This document shows positions 1 through 9,459 of a stretch of 16,856 nt of DNA, one piece after another. Origin of the DNA: Firmicutes bacterium ZCTH02-B6 (lineage in GTDB: Bacteria; Bacillota; Limnochordia; Limnochordales; ZCTH02-B6). The position numbers and the translations under genes were made by a program. Positions within the stretch are counted from its first letter, which is position 1. Each line of letters starts with the position of its first letter. The stretch lies in the NCBI GenBank assembly GCA_002159155.1, contig LZRQ01000061.1, positions 1 to 16,856 on the forward strand, written 5' to 3'. The notes beneath the pieces were generated by a model. The model worked only from the letters and a program-made list of their open reading frames with translations, was not told the origin of the DNA and did not search any database.

Positions 1-1181
1 ACCAGTACCTCATCGAACCGCGCCCGCAACTCAGCGGCGGCGGCGGGATCTTTGAGCAGGCGAAGGCATAGGTGCTCTAAGTCCGCGAAGTCCACCGCGC
101 TCCGGTCCCGCTTGGCGGCAGCGTAGGCCTCGTCGAGGGCCAGTACCTGCTCAACCAACGCATCCATCATCGGCGCCAACGACTGCACTTCGGCCAACTG
201 CTGGCTCAGCGGCCGCACCAGCCACCGGTTGTGGAGCTCGTTGACGATCTTTTTGGCCGCGTCCCGGAGTCTGCGGACTTGCTCACGCACGTCCGGGTCA
301 CCCTCACCCGCTTTCGCCCTTGCCAGTTGGGGGAAAGCGATTTCGTGGGCCGCCGCCGCCAAAGCCGCAAAGCCTTCGCCTGCCAGGCGCTGCAGCCGCT
401 CGACGCGCTCCAAGTCGGCTTCCAGCGTTGTGGCGTGGCCCGCAACACCGCCGGGGCTCATAGCCAGGGCGAGAGCCTGGCGCAGCAGCGCGGCCGCTCG
501 CCCCAGGCGTACTTGGGCCATCTGCGCGAGCTCCCGTTCCCATGGGCTGCCTTGGAAATTGTCCACGCCCAGCTCCCGGTAAGCGCGGGCACACTGCCCC
601 AGCCAGCCCACTGGATCGGGCAGGCTGCGGGCGTAGTCGTGGAGCGCGAGGATAAGCTCCCGCAAATCTCCATCGCCGTCCGCCCCGCCGTACGCCATGG
701 CCAGGCGGCTAAAGGGACCGTGCGGGAATGACCGATCGTAGGCGGCTTCCAAGACTTCGTCCAGCACATCCAGGCGCAGCAGCTGCGCGTCGTGCTCATC
801 CAGCACGCGAAACTCGGGGTCCAGGTCGAGGCGGAAGAAATGCTGCCGCAGCACCGTCAGGCAAAAGGCGTGCAGTGTGGAGATGTGGGCCTTCGGCAGC
901 AGCATCAACTGCCTTAGCAGCCGCCCGTTGTGAGGGTTGGCAACCAGGCGCTCCTCCAGAGCCTGCATAATCCGGTCCCGCATCTCACCCGCAGCTGCCT
1001 CGGTAAAGGTAACCACCAGCAGGCGGTCGATGTCAACGCCGTCTTCCGTGATCAAGCGGATGATGCGCTCCACCAGCACCGCTGTCTTGCCCGACCCAGC
1101 GGCGGCCGACACCAACAGATGCCCGCCGCGGGCTTCGATGGCGGCCCGCTGGGCGTCGGTCCACTCCCGCCCCCCGCTCAT
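1..1181 (-). CDS. addA: AddA helicase-nuclease subunit, N-terminal 393 residues (cut by window edge)
   Basis: AddA is the UvrD-like helicase plus nuclease subunit of AddAB, which resects double-strand breaks and loads RecA at Chi sites in most Bacillota. Seen: the ATG at 1181 starts a protein opening MSGGREWTDAQRAAI with a Q-motif (W7-T8, Q11). The Walker A AAAGSGKT follows at residues 26-33, then the motif Ia region VVTFTEAAAGEMRDRI and the ISTLHAFC block. The last residues in the window read VDFADLEHL and then RFDEVL, which in the family lie just before the Walker B DEYQDT, so motifs II-VI and the C-terminal nuclease fall beyond base 1. The ATG overlaps the addB stop as ATGA, which implies translational coupling and fixes the start. 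The family is about 1200 residues long, so about one third is visible. The frame is open to the window edge with no sign of damage. Confidence 0.95.
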   Translation of the reverse strand, partial: MSGGREWTDAQRAAIEARGGHLLVSAAAGSGKTAVLVERIIRLITEDGVDIDRLLVVTFTEAAAGEMRDRIMQALEERLVANPHNGRLLRQLMLLPKAHISTLHAFCLTVLRQHFFRLDLDPEFRVLDEHDAQLLRLDVLDEVLEAAYDRSFPHGPFSRLAMAYGGADGDGDLRELILALHDYARSLPDPVGWLGQCARAYRELGVDNFQGSPWERELAQMAQVRLGRAAALLRQALALAMSPGGVAGHATTLEADLERVERLQRLAGEGFAALAAAAHEIAFPQLARAKAGEGDPDVREQVRRLRDAAKKIVNELHNRWLVRPLSQQLAEVQSLAPMMDALVEQVLALDEAYAAAKRDRSAVDFADLEHLCLRLLKDPAAAAELRARFDEVL

Positions 1182-4100
1182 CGCGGCGCCTCCTCCCAGT
1201 CCAGATGGCTGAAATCGCCGGCTTCTGCGGTATGGCTCGCATCGGCGGTCGCCGCGGCCGCACGGATACGTTCCCACGCTTCCTGCCGTCCCAGGGACGG
1301 CAAATCCCTGTAGCCATTGCCCTCGATGAGCGGATCAAACTGGCAGACGCTGCGGTAAGGGCAGGTGGAACACGGCCGCGCGCCCGTCAACCGGTATGGT
1401 GCGACGGCGATCTCCCCGCTGAGCACTTTCCCCGCCAGCGCTCTAACCCGTAGGCGGACAAAGTTGGCCAGCGCCGCGAAATCGTCCAAAGAGGCGGTGT
1501 TGCTGGTTCGGCTCACGCGGCCGTCCTTATTGACCCGGACCATGAGCAGATCCGACCCGACCCCGCCGACGCGCACGTCCATCAGCTCCAGCACATCCGG
1601 CTCGTCGATGAAAAGCCCGCGCATGCGCAACTGGCGCCGCAGCAGCGCGTCGAGTTCGAGGCCGTCGACAGGCGCGTCCCGTTTAAGCAGGGGCTCCCGT
1701 ACGGGGAAGTACAGCGCCCCAGCCGGGTTCACCGGGGTGCCCGGGGAAAGCCCAGCGGCACGGGCCAACTCGGTTCCGTGCTGCAACGCGACGGCCAGGT
1801 AGACAGGCAACTGCAGGGTCAGGCCATGAACGACGCGCCCTGGCACCAAGTCCCGCTCCGAGCTTTTGTAGTCGATCACCCTCACCCACAGGCGGCCGGC
1901 ATCGTCCTGCGCCACGTCGACCCGGTCGATCTGGCCCCGCACGTGCAGCTCTTGGCCGCCGGGCAACTCAAGGACCCATGGTCCCCACGCCGCGCCGGTG
2001 CGGCCAAAGGCCATCTCCACCGCCGCCGGACGGAAGCGCCCGCGGCGGGCGTGTTCGGTCAGGGCCCAGACGGCCCGCCGCACAATTCGGCGCAAGACTT
2101 CACCCAAGAAAGCGTATCTGGAGGAGCTGAGCATCAGCTCACCACCGAGCGCGGGCAAGAGAGCGTCCACACACCCGTCGGCCAACGCCCGGGCCTCCTC
2201 GTCGTCCAGTTGGCCCCAATCGGCGCCCCGTTCGGCCAGCGTTTCCACGAAGCGGCGCAACGCCGCGTGCAGAAAGATACCGGTTTGCAGCCGATCTAGC
2301 CGCCACTCCGGGCGCTCCCGCAGCCCGAGCCCGTAGGCCGCGAAGTGCTGGAAAGGACAAGCTGCGAAACTCTCAAGCCGCGTGACGCTGGTGCGCAACG
2401 GGGACCCAAACAGCGCGCGGGCAAGATTCGGCGGCAACGGCGGCACGGCGTTGTGATGGCTGAGCGCGGCAAACACGCCCTCGGCCCGGCGCCGCAGCAC
2501 CGGGTCGCGCGCCGCCCATTGGTACATGCTCCACCACAAAGGGCTAGCCTGTTCTCCGGACCGGTGGCGCCGCAGGCGCGCGGCCAAAAGGGCCGCGAGG
2601 TGCTGGGCGTCCACCACCCGGTCGAGCCAACCGTCGTCGCTGGTAGGTTCCACAGGCGCGGTTTGCACCTTGAGGTCCGGGAAGAGCTCCCGCAGGCGAC
2701 GGACGACAAAGGAAGGCGCAACTTCCCGCCCCTGCTTGTCCGCGGTCGGCCAGCTGACCCAAAGAAACTCGCTGGCCCTTGTGAGGGAGATGTACATCAG
2801 GTACTGCTCCCGCACGAGCACGGCACGACTGGTCGGCGACAGCGCCAGCCGGCTCTCGGCCAGGAGTTCCCGCTCGCGATCGTTAAAAATGACGTCCTCG
2901 GTTGGCCGCTTGGGAAAGCTGCCGTCCACGACGCCGAGGACGAAGGCCGCCTTGATGTCGGGCTGACGCGAACGCTCCACGGCGCCTACCAGCACTTGGT
3001 CCAAGCCGGGCGGCACCAGGCCGATGCGCAGCGATTCAAGACCCGCTTCCACGATTTGCCGGAACTCGGCCACGGACAACGGCCGGTCACCCATGGCGGC
3101 AACCAGTTCGTCAAGGATTTGCAGGAGGCCCTGCCACGCCCGCGTATGCTCTTGGACTTCCTCAGGCCGGCCCGCCGCCTCGGCCTCCTCGATCCACGCC
3201 TCGAGGAGAGCCGCGACGCCGAGCTCGTCAAGGAAATCCCAGACGGCCGCCGCCATGTCCCGCGCACAAGCGGACGCCTTGAGACCCTCCGCCAGCCGGC
3301 GCAGTGGGCGCAAGGCGCGGCTCCGGGCGCCGTTAATCTCCTCCAGAGACCTGCGGGCCGTTTCCGCCACCCGCTCGTCGGTACTGTCCAGGGTGTAGCG
3401 GCGCACATATGCCCAGTGCTCGTCCCGCACCCACGCGGCGCCGTCGATGCCGTGCTCCAGGGCGTAGTTTTCCAGGCGGTCGGCTTCGTCCCGCGAGATG
3501 GGCAGGAGGTCTGTTTTCAAACAGCGGACGACCGCGTCCGTCGGCCACCCCGTCGCGGCGGCCTCCAGGGCGGAGCGCACCAACTCGGTGAGAGGGTGGT
3601 GCGAGAGGGAACGTCGCGTGTCAATAAAATACGGGATGTTGAAGTGTGAAAACACGGCCGCGATTAGGTCTTGGTACGTCTCCAGTTCCCGCACGATGAC
3701 GGCCATGTCGCGATAGCGCCAGCCCCGCTCGCGGGCGAGGCGTAGTATCTCTCGCGCGGCCGCCTCCACCTCCGCGCGAGCGTCGACCGCGGCGACCAAC
3801 TTGACCGCTCCCCCGCCGTCGCCTGCCGCGGCCGGGCGCAACCGGCGCCGCCCGAACAGCTGTCGCTCGACAGAAGCCAGGGCGGGACTGGCAACAAAAC
3901 GCGGCGGCAACCCTGGGGACAGGACCCGGGGCGGTTCGACCTCCAACCCGTCTTCCCGGGCCAACGCCAAGAGTTGCCCGTAGGTTTCCCGGGTAGGAGC
4001 AAACAAGTCCAGCTCCGGCGCGTACCCGCCACCGGTTGCGGACGGCCCGCCCGGGATGTCGTCTAGCGTAGCAGGGTCCAGGCAGAGGGCGATTTCGACC

Positions 4101-4786
4101 CGTTCGGCCGCGCGCCAGATGGCCCGCAGTACTTCGACCTCCTGGGGGGTAAACCCCATAAACCCGTCGATCCATACACGGGCGCCGGTGACCACGCCGC
4201 TTTCGCCCAAATGGGCCGCGACGACGTTGAGCAGCTCGTCGGGATCGGTAAACCGCCCTTCCACGTAAGCGGCAAACGCCCGGTATATAAGGGTCAGATC
4301 GTGCAGCTTGGCGGCCAAAACCCGGTTAGGTCCGTCGGCGAGCAGCGCCTGCCGGGCTTCTAAGTCCTCCGGCCCGCAGCGATATGCCCGGAGCTCGGTA
4401 AGCGTGTTGGCGAGCTTGTCCAAAAAACCCGGCTGGCGGGCCGCCTTGCCAAAGATGGCGAGCTGCGACCCGTACTGGTAAATCAGGGCCCGGAGCACCA
4501 TGCGCTTGCCCAGCTCGCCCATGAGAGGTTGGGCGCCCAGGCCCGTCGCCTGCATGACCCGTGCGGCCAAGCGCTGGAAGCTCAAGACGTGGGCCCGATG
4601 CGTCGCCCGCACTTGGGATGACGCCAGCAGCGCCCGTTCCATTTGAAAGGTTGCCTGCTCAGGGGTGAGCAAGATCAGCGGAGGGCCGTCCGGTCCTGTA
4701 AGCAGCTCCCGACGTATCGCCTGCAAACAGGACAAGGTTTTCCCGCTGCCCGCCCGTCCCAAGAGAAAGCGAAGCCGTGCGGCCAT
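1178..4786 (-). CDS. addB: AddB helicase-like/nuclease subunit with Fe-S cluster
   Basis: AddB partners AddA. It carries an inactivated helicase fold that reads Chi and a RecB-family nuclease that cuts the 5' strand. The predicted protein is 1202 aa, near the usual 1150-1200. Seen: MAARLRFLLGRAGSGKT puts a Walker A at residues 10-17. The nuclease has D954 in GQIDRVD, D972/K974 in VIDYKS, and Q992/Y996 in LQLPVY. Four cysteines expected to hold a [4Fe-4S] cluster are present: C810 in AACPF, then C1139-x2-C1142-x5-C1148. The frame stays open upstream of the chosen ATG. The ATG at 4786 is preferred because GGAAGG lies 8 nt ahead of it in the 16-nt gap after the ATPase gene, and because the Walker A then falls at the normal position. 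The gene ends in TGA, which overlaps the addA start. All nuclease and cluster residues are present, so the enzyme should be active. Confidence 0.96.
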   Translation of the reverse strand: MAARLRFLLGRAGSGKTLSCLQAIRRELLTGPDGPPLILLTPEQATFQMERALLASSQVRATHRAHVLSFQRLAARVMQATGLGAQPLMGELGKRMVLRALIYQYGSQLAIFGKAARQPGFLDKLANTLTELRAYRCGPEDLEARQALLADGPNRVLAAKLHDLTLIYRAFAAYVEGRFTDPDELLNVVAAHLGESGVVTGARVWIDGFMGFTPQEVEVLRAIWRAAERVEIALCLDPATLDDIPGGPSATGGGYAPELDLFAPTRETYGQLLALAREDGLEVEPPRVLSPGLPPRFVASPALASVERQLFGRRRLRPAAAGDGGGAVKLVAAVDARAEVEAAAREILRLARERGWRYRDMAVIVRELETYQDLIAAVFSHFNIPYFIDTRRSLSHHPLTELVRSALEAAATGWPTDAVVRCLKTDLLPISRDEADRLENYALEHGIDGAAWVRDEHWAYVRRYTLDSTDERVAETARRSLEEINGARSRALRPLRRLAEGLKASACARDMAAAVWDFLDELGVAALLEAWIEEAEAAGRPEEVQEHTRAWQGLLQILDELVAAMGDRPLSVAEFRQIVEAGLESLRIGLVPPGLDQVLVGAVERSRQPDIKAAFVLGVVDGSFPKRPTEDVIFNDRERELLAESRLALSPTSRAVLVREQYLMYISLTRASEFLWVSWPTADKQGREVAPSFVVRRLRELFPDLKVQTAPVEPTSDDGWLDRVVDAQHLAALLAARLRRHRSGEQASPLWWSMYQWAARDPVLRRRAEGVFAALSHHNAVPPLPPNLARALFGSPLRTSVTRLESFAACPFQHFAAYGLGLRERPEWRLDRLQTGIFLHAALRRFVETLAERGADWGQLDDEEARALADGCVDALLPALGGELMLSSSRYAFLGEVLRRIVRRAVWALTEHARRGRFRPAAVEMAFGRTGAAWGPWVLELPGGQELHVRGQIDRVDVAQDDAGRLWVRVIDYKSSERDLVPGRVVHGLTLQLPVYLAVALQHGTELARAAGLSPGTPVNPAGALYFPVREPLLKRDAPVDGLELDALLRRQLRMRGLFIDEPDVLELMDVRVGGVGSDLLMVRVNKDGRVSRTSNTASLDDFAALANFVRLRVRALAGKVLSGEIAVAPYRLTGARPCSTCPYRSVCQFDPLIEGNGYRDLPSLGRQEAWERIRAAAATADASHTAEAGDFSHLDWEEAPR

Positions 4787-4802
4787 CGCCACCACCTTCC
4801 AG

Positions 4803-7800
4803 CTACCGGTCGGCCGGGACCGCGGCCGGGATACCCTCGGCAAGCTGCACGGGCCGGCCCCAGGAGGCCAAGTCGTCCCGGTGCGTAAAGAGCACAATCT
4901 GCCGTTTGCCGGCCACTTCCTCCAACGCCGTGCGGATGCGCGCTAGGCGCCCCGCGTCACAGTTGACAAACGGGTCGTCCAACAGAAGCGGCAGCGGCGC
5001 CTCACCGCCCACCAGGTCGGCGATGGCGAGACGCAGTGCGAGGTACAGCTGGTCCTGCGCTCCTTGGCTCAGCTGGGCAACGGCACATCCTTGCCCGTCG
5101 GGCTCAACAACGGTGACGGCAAACCCTTCGTCCAGCTCTACCCGCCGGTCGCGTCCGGTGAAACGCTGGAAATAGCGGGTCGCCCTCTGGGCGAGGCGGA
5201 GGCGGTGGGTCGCCTGATATTCCTCCACCGCCGCCGCCAGTTCCCGGTGGGCCAGCGCCATGGCGCGAGCCTCCAACGCCAGCGCGTCCCTCTCCCGGCG
5301 CAGCGCGACCAGCTCCTCGTGGGCCTGGGCGATGTTGATGACATGGGTGCCCATAAGTCGCGCTTGCTCTTGAAGGAGCTCCCGCCTGCGCGCCTCGGTG
5401 GCCTCCGACTGGCTTTGCCACCGCTCCCGTTCGTCCTCGAGTTTGCGCAGCTTGCCCTCGACGACTCCGCCGTCCTCCGCCTCTTCGGCGAGGGGCAGCC
5501 CAGGATGGTCGGCCGTCAACCGCTCCAACTCCTGCCAGACAGCAGCCGCCTGGCTCTGCACATCTAGCAGCCGTTCCTGCAGACCCGCCGGGGTCGCGAC
5601 GTCGTGGGCGCGTAGCACGCCGGCGCGCTCCACTTCAAGCCGGGCCAGCTCTTGCTGGGCCGCGCGAAAAGCCTCCCATCTGCTCCGGGCCGCTGCCGGA
5701 TCACCCCCGGCAGCCGCGAGTGCGCGGTCCAAACGTTGCCGGAGGGCGTCCGCCTCCGCCAACCAACCGGCCACAGGCTCTTGTTTGTCGCGGCTCTCCA
5801 GCGCCCGTTCCCAAAAGTCCGCAGGGAGTGCCTCCAACCGGGCCACCAGCTCTTTAACGGTCGCTGGCGCAGGGCCAACAGAGGCCACCAAGTTCCGCAG
5901 CTGCCTCCATGGGCCATGGAAGGTATCCGCAGGTAGCGCCTCGAGGTCCAACGTCTCGACGGCCGCATGGCGGCGCGCGAAACTGAAGAGCCATTCCCGG
6001 CGGGCCGCGGCTTGCTGGCTCAAGGCCGCCCAACGCCGGTAGGCGTTTTCGACGTCGTCGCCAAATCGCTCCCGGGCGGGGGCCGTAGCCGTCAAAAAGG
6101 CCTCCAGCGCCCGCTCGGCCGCTCGCACGCGAGCCACAAGCTCCGGTTCCCCATCATCGGGAGGCAGCTGCCGGCGGAGCTCATCGAGGGCCGCCGCTGC
6201 CTGCCGCCTGTGCAGAAGGCGCTCCCGCAAGGCGCCCAGCGCCGCCGGGCTCAAGTGCCTAAGCCGTGTCTCCGCGGCCAAGGCTTCGTCCAGCGACTGT
6301 AGTTCGTGCTCAACCGCCCGGACTTGCTGCTGGAGTTTCACGAGGGGCGCCCGTAGCCTGCCTGTGACGACCGTTAGCACGGCCGTCAGCGCCACGATGG
6401 CCAAGGCGGCAGCCCAGCCCGTTTCCTGGTACAACAGGAACGTCAGGCCACCGCCCAGTGGCAACAGCAGGCCCCAGGCCAAGGCAAGCCGCGAACGCGC
6501 CTTCGTGTGCAATTCCGCCAGGCGATCTTGGAGGCCCCGCAGGCGTTCGCCCACCTGAGACCGCTGTTCCGCCAGCGCCAACTGCTTGTCCACCGCCGCG
6601 ACGGCGCCCTCGTCCCAAGCCTCGAGATCGGCGAACGCTTGCCCAAAAGCCTCCTGCTCCTCCCGGTACCGCCCAAAGGGCTCGCGCCACTCAGCCAGGG
6701 CTGCCCTGGCATCGCTCAGCTGCTGCTCGAGCCTAAGCCGCCGGGCTGTGTAGTTGGCATACAGCTCCTGCTGTTCGGGTGAAGCCGCGGCGAAGACGCT
6801 GTAATTTTGGAGCTCCTTCTCCAAAGCCTCCAGGCGGCCTTTCTCCGTACGGTACTCGTTCCACTCGCGCAGCAGCACGGCGGCGCGCTCTTGCAGACCA
6901 GCCAGCTCCTGGGCTGCCGCGTCACGGGCGGCGCGCACCCGCTCTTGCAGCTGCTCCAGCCGCACCAGATCGCTCCCCACATCCGCGCCGGCCTCCAGCG
7001 CTGCAAATTCGGGGAACGTTTCCCGGAGGAGGCGGCTTTGCTCCTGGTGGGCGGCTTCAAGTTTCTGAATGGTTTCCCAGGAGCGGGTGAGCTGTAGCTG
7101 ATCCTTGAGCAGTGAACGTCGACGCAGGTAGAGCGCTCGCCACCGGTTCCAGGCGTCGACGGCATCCTCGACCTCCTTCAGGCGCTGACGGGCCGCGGCG
7201 CCTTCGTTCTCCAGTCGGTTGAGCTCGACCTGGAGGACTTCCAGTGAATCGGCGGCGGCTTGACTCCTAGCGATCTCGGCTTCGAGTTCCGCGATCCGTT
7301 GATCCAACTGCTCAAGCCGGCCGTCTTTGACGGCGTCCCGGTCAGTTACCCCAAGGCCGCGGCTGTACTTGGTTACGGACCGCACACCGCTCACGAGGTG
7401 CTCAAGCGCCTGGAGAAAGGAGGCCGCGCCGGCCCCCGACAACAGCTGCTGAACGCTGGCGTCCAAGGTGTCCGGCTCCGGCAACGGCTGTCCCAGGGCA
7501 AAGGTGGCCATGAACAGTTCCCGCGACGTTATGCCGATGGTTTCCCGGAGAAACTGCTCGTAGTGCACGTGTCGCCGTTTGGCGTTGGGGTTGTGCTCAC
7601 CGGTTATGAGGCGCTGCCAACCGGCGCCGCTCCAGCGGGCGACGTAAACCCGGTGAGTCGCGAAGTCCCGTTGGATCCGGTACTTGTTGTCCCCGGCTTC
7701 AAACTCCAGCTCTCCACCAAAGCGAGGCGGTCCGAACCAGTTTCGCCACCGGCCCTGACCAAATTTGTCCGGATCGGTCGTCCCCGGCAGCCCAAACAGG

Positions 7801-7964
7801 ACCGCCGTTATCCCGGCCAACAAGGTCGACTTGCCCGCTTCATTCGGTGCGACGAGCACATTGAGGCCAGGCGCCAAGTCGAGGGAGACGGTGCCCGCAA
7901 AGCGGCCGAAGCCGTGCAGCACCAGCCGCGACCAGCGCACCGTAAAGGTCGGTCCCGCCGTCAT
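4803..7964 (-). CDS. YhaN/SbcC-like SMC-family ATPase with central transmembrane hairpin
   Basis: This is a Rad50/SbcC-type ATPase of 1053 aa, expected to work with the nuclease encoded just upstream. Seen: Walker A APNEAGKST at residues 39-47, long Glu/Arg/Gln/Leu-rich coiled coils at about 210-490 and 540-930, ABC signature LSQGAQDQ at 965-972, Walker B LLLDDPF with D996/D997, and the switch His 1028 in LFTHRDD. Where SbcC and Rad50 carry the CxxC zinc hook there is none. Instead two hydrophobic helices sit at about 493-512 and 517-535, separated by YQETG. From family knowledge this layout matches B. subtilis YhaN, suggesting a membrane-anchored SbcCD-like complex; anchoring is inferred. 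The ATG at 7964 was chosen because GGGGAGG lies 9 nt upstream and because the longer frame would enter the nuclease gene. It stops at TAG 28 nt downstream of that gene and 16 nt before addB. Confidence 0.88.
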   Translation of the reverse strand: MTAGPTFTVRWSRLVLHGFGRFAGTVSLDLAPGLNVLVAPNEAGKSTLLAGITAVLFGLPGTTDPDKFGQGRWRNWFGPPRFGGELEFEAGDNKYRIQRDFATHRVYVARWSGAGWQRLITGEHNPNAKRRHVHYEQFLRETIGITSRELFMATFALGQPLPEPDTLDASVQQLLSGAGAASFLQALEHLVSGVRSVTKYSRGLGVTDRDAVKDGRLEQLDQRIAELEAEIARSQAAADSLEVLQVELNRLENEGAAARQRLKEVEDAVDAWNRWRALYLRRRSLLKDQLQLTRSWETIQKLEAAHQEQSRLLRETFPEFAALEAGADVGSDLVRLEQLQERVRAARDAAAQELAGLQERAAVLLREWNEYRTEKGRLEALEKELQNYSVFAAASPEQQELYANYTARRLRLEQQLSDARAALAEWREPFGRYREEQEAFGQAFADLEAWDEGAVAAVDKQLALAEQRSQVGERLRGLQDRLAELHTKARSRLALAWGLLLPLGGGLTFLLYQETGWAAALAIVALTAVLTVVTGRLRAPLVKLQQQVRAVEHELQSLDEALAAETRLRHLSPAALGALRERLLHRRQAAAALDELRRQLPPDDGEPELVARVRAAERALEAFLTATAPARERFGDDVENAYRRWAALSQQAAARREWLFSFARRHAAVETLDLEALPADTFHGPWRQLRNLVASVGPAPATVKELVARLEALPADFWERALESRDKQEPVAGWLAEADALRQRLDRALAAAGGDPAAARSRWEAFRAAQQELARLEVERAGVLRAHDVATPAGLQERLLDVQSQAAAVWQELERLTADHPGLPLAEEAEDGGVVEGKLRKLEDERERWQSQSEATEARRRELLQEQARLMGTHVINIAQAHEELVALRRERDALALEARAMALAHRELAAAVEEYQATHRLRLAQRATRYFQRFTGRDRRVELDEGFAVTVVEPDGQGCAVAQLSQGAQDQLYLALRLAIADLVGGEAPLPLLLDDPFVNCDAGRLARIRTALEEVAGKRQIVLFTHRDDLASWGRPVQLAEGIPAAVPADR

Positions 7965-7992
7965 GACGCTCGTCCTCCCCGGCAGGCTCCCC

Positions 7993-9111
7993 TCACAGCG
8001 CCTGTCCCTCCAGCGCAGCCAAGCCGTAGCGCAAGGCCTTTTGCAAAAGCCGCCGTTCATCCGCGTCCGCCGCTTGGGCCAAGGCAGCCTTTATGCGACG
8101 GACAAACTGTCCCCGCACCGTCGGTTCCTCGGCCCATGCGTCGACGACGCCCGAATCGAGCGCGACGGTGTCGTCCACAATTTCGAGATGGTAGAAACCG
8201 GGTGCCAAACGTTCCTGCCACTGGGCCAAAGGCAAGCGTTCCGGGGCAGCACCCGTGAGGCGGATCTGAACAATGGCCTCCCGGTCCGCGGCACCCGCCA
8301 GGCGCCCTTCGATCTCGGCCAGTTCCAGGCACGCGGTGACATCCATCTCGACTACCCGCACCGCCCGTGCCCCGGCCGGAACGGTTTCGACCCGAGCGGG
8401 CCCAGGTCCAAGGACGGCCACCGTGAAGTAACCGACGCCGGGATCCGAAAAGGTCTTGCCCTCGACCATGCCGGGGTAGACCGCCAGCCCGTTCCCGATC
8501 CTGTGCACTTGGTGCTGGTGAATGTGCCCCAAAGCCACGTAGTCGTAGCGGGCCTTCAAAAGGGCCGCCGACTCCAAAGGCAGGCTGCGGTCGCCCGCGT
8601 CCCAGTCTAGGGAGCCGTGGAAAACCGCGATGTGGAGCCCGTCGGCTTCGAGGCGTGGGAAGTTCTTGATCGGCGGATTCGTCTGGGTCAGTCCACCCGT
8701 ATACGCGAGGCCATATATATGGACGGGCACACCCTTGATCGTCAAGGTCGCCGCGTGGACCGGCATCGGGTCGCGGATGAGCACACCCGGCCAGCGCGGA
8801 CCATACTGCCGGTACACGGAATCGTGGTACGTGATCTCGTCGTGATTGCCGGGGACGGTAATCACCGGCACGCCGGCCTGGACCAGGCGGTCAAGATCCG
8901 CGACGACCCGCTGGGCCAAGGCGGCCGGCGGCCGGTGGGTTTCAAAAAGGTCGCCGGCAATGATCACCATATCCGCGCCGCGGGCGGCGAGCACCCAGTC
9001 CACGGCACGGCTCAGTAAGCTGTCCCGTTCCCTCTGGCGCTCTTCCGCCCGCGGTCCTAAAGAATGCGGTAACCACCCGAGGTGCAGGTCGGCAAGGTGG
9101 AGGATCCTCAC
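7993..9111 (-). CDS. SbcD/Mre11-type DNA repair exonuclease (YhaO-like)
   Basis: A calcineurin-like metallophosphoesterase of 372 aa in the Mre11/SbcD/YhaO group, expected to cut DNA ends using two Mn ions together with the ATPase encoded directly downstream. Seen: all five metal motifs, D8-x-H10 in LADLHLG, D54 in AGDLF, N89-H90 in PGNHDE, H165 in FHGS, and H196-x-H198 in GHIH. The C-terminal third is a divergent cap region with no known motif that I can name. Start: an in-frame TGA at 9118-9120 leaves only TTG 9114 or GTG 9111. GTG gives the usual MRILHLAD opening; TTG would add one residue. The RBS is weak (a run of six G about 10-13 nt upstream), so translation may be low or coupled. About 72 nt separate it from the preceding small gene. 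Confidence 0.9.
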   Translation of the reverse strand: MRILHLADLHLGWLPHSLGPRAEERQRERDSLLSRAVDWVLAARGADMVIIAGDLFETHRPPAALAQRVVADLDRLVQAGVPVITVPGNHDEITYHDSVYRQYGPRWPGVLIRDPMPVHAATLTIKGVPVHIYGLAYTGGLTQTNPPIKNFPRLEADGLHIAVFHGSLDWDAGDRSLPLESAALLKARYDYVALGHIHQHQVHRIGNGLAVYPGMVEGKTFSDPGVGYFTVAVLGPGPARVETVPAGARAVRVVEMDVTACLELAEIEGRLAGAADREAIVQIRLTGAAPERLPLAQWQERLAPGFYHLEIVDDTVALDSGVVDAWAEEPTVRGQFVRRIKAALAQAADADERRLLQKALRYGLAALEGQAL

Positions 9112-9183
9112 CAACGGTCAACCGCCCCCCGTTCGCTGCCCCGGGCCGGGCTTGTCCGGTTTCCCGGGACGCACGACTTGGCC

Positions 9184-9435
9184 TCAGTCTTCCAGGAGGT
9201 CCAGCTGGCCGCTTTCCACCAGGCCCAGCACGAGTCGCTCGGCCCGCTCACCAGGCGCAGCGCCTGCGGGCACCCGGATGCCATGCTGGTCCGCTAACAC
9301 CTGCTCGAGATGATTGAGGTAAGCCTCCAACGCCGCGCCTTCGGGCGCCAGGAAGCCGAGCTCCAAAAGGCCGGCGAGGATCTCCTCCGGCGTGTTGCCC
9401 AACACTCGAGGATTGCCTCGAACAGCCACTTTCAA
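9184..9435 (-). CDS. hypothetical protein, about 83 aa
   Basis: I do not recognise this family. The predicted product is small and mixed in charge. It begins MKVAVRGNPRVLGNTPEEI, continues through Leu/Ala-rich helices (LAGLLELGFL, EAYLNHLEQVL) and ends with LVLGLVESGQLDLLED. No signal peptide, membrane helix or metal motif is visible. A GTG at 9441 also opens the frame, but it sits only 2 nt after GGGAGG. The TTG at 9435 is 8 nt from that motif, so the TTG start is preferred; the difference is two residues. It lies 24 nt after the 114-aa gene and about 72 nt before the SbcD-like gene, in the same direction, so co-transcription is likely. A real gene is supported by the strong Shine-Dalgarno and the tight packing; its function is unknown. 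Confidence 0.65.
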   Translation of the reverse strand: MKVAVRGNPRVLGNTPEEILAGLLELGFLAPEGAALEAYLNHLEQVLADQHGIRVPAGAAPGERAERLVLGLVESGQLDLLED

Positions 9436-9442
9436 GGGCACG

Positions 9443-9450
9443 ACCTCCCT
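9443..9450 (-). promoter_or_regulatory. ribosome binding site that decides the start of the 83-aa gene
   Basis: On the minus strand this reads AGGGAGGT. It is 8 nt from the TTG at 9435 but almost touches the GTG at 9441, so spacing favours the TTG. This assignment rests on spacing alone. Confidence 0.55.
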
Positions 9451-9459
9451 TCCCGCGCC

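Noticed and set aside
2345..3649. Long plus-strand open frame of 434 codons opposite addB
   Set aside because: It is antisense to a well-supported addB, has no ribosome binding site or recognisable domain, and reads as a Gly/Arg/Pro-rich shadow typical of GC-rich DNA.
7260..8258. Plus-strand open frame of 332 codons spanning the ATPase/nuclease junction
   Set aside because: It is antisense to two genes with complete catalytic motifs and resembles no protein; a composition artefact.
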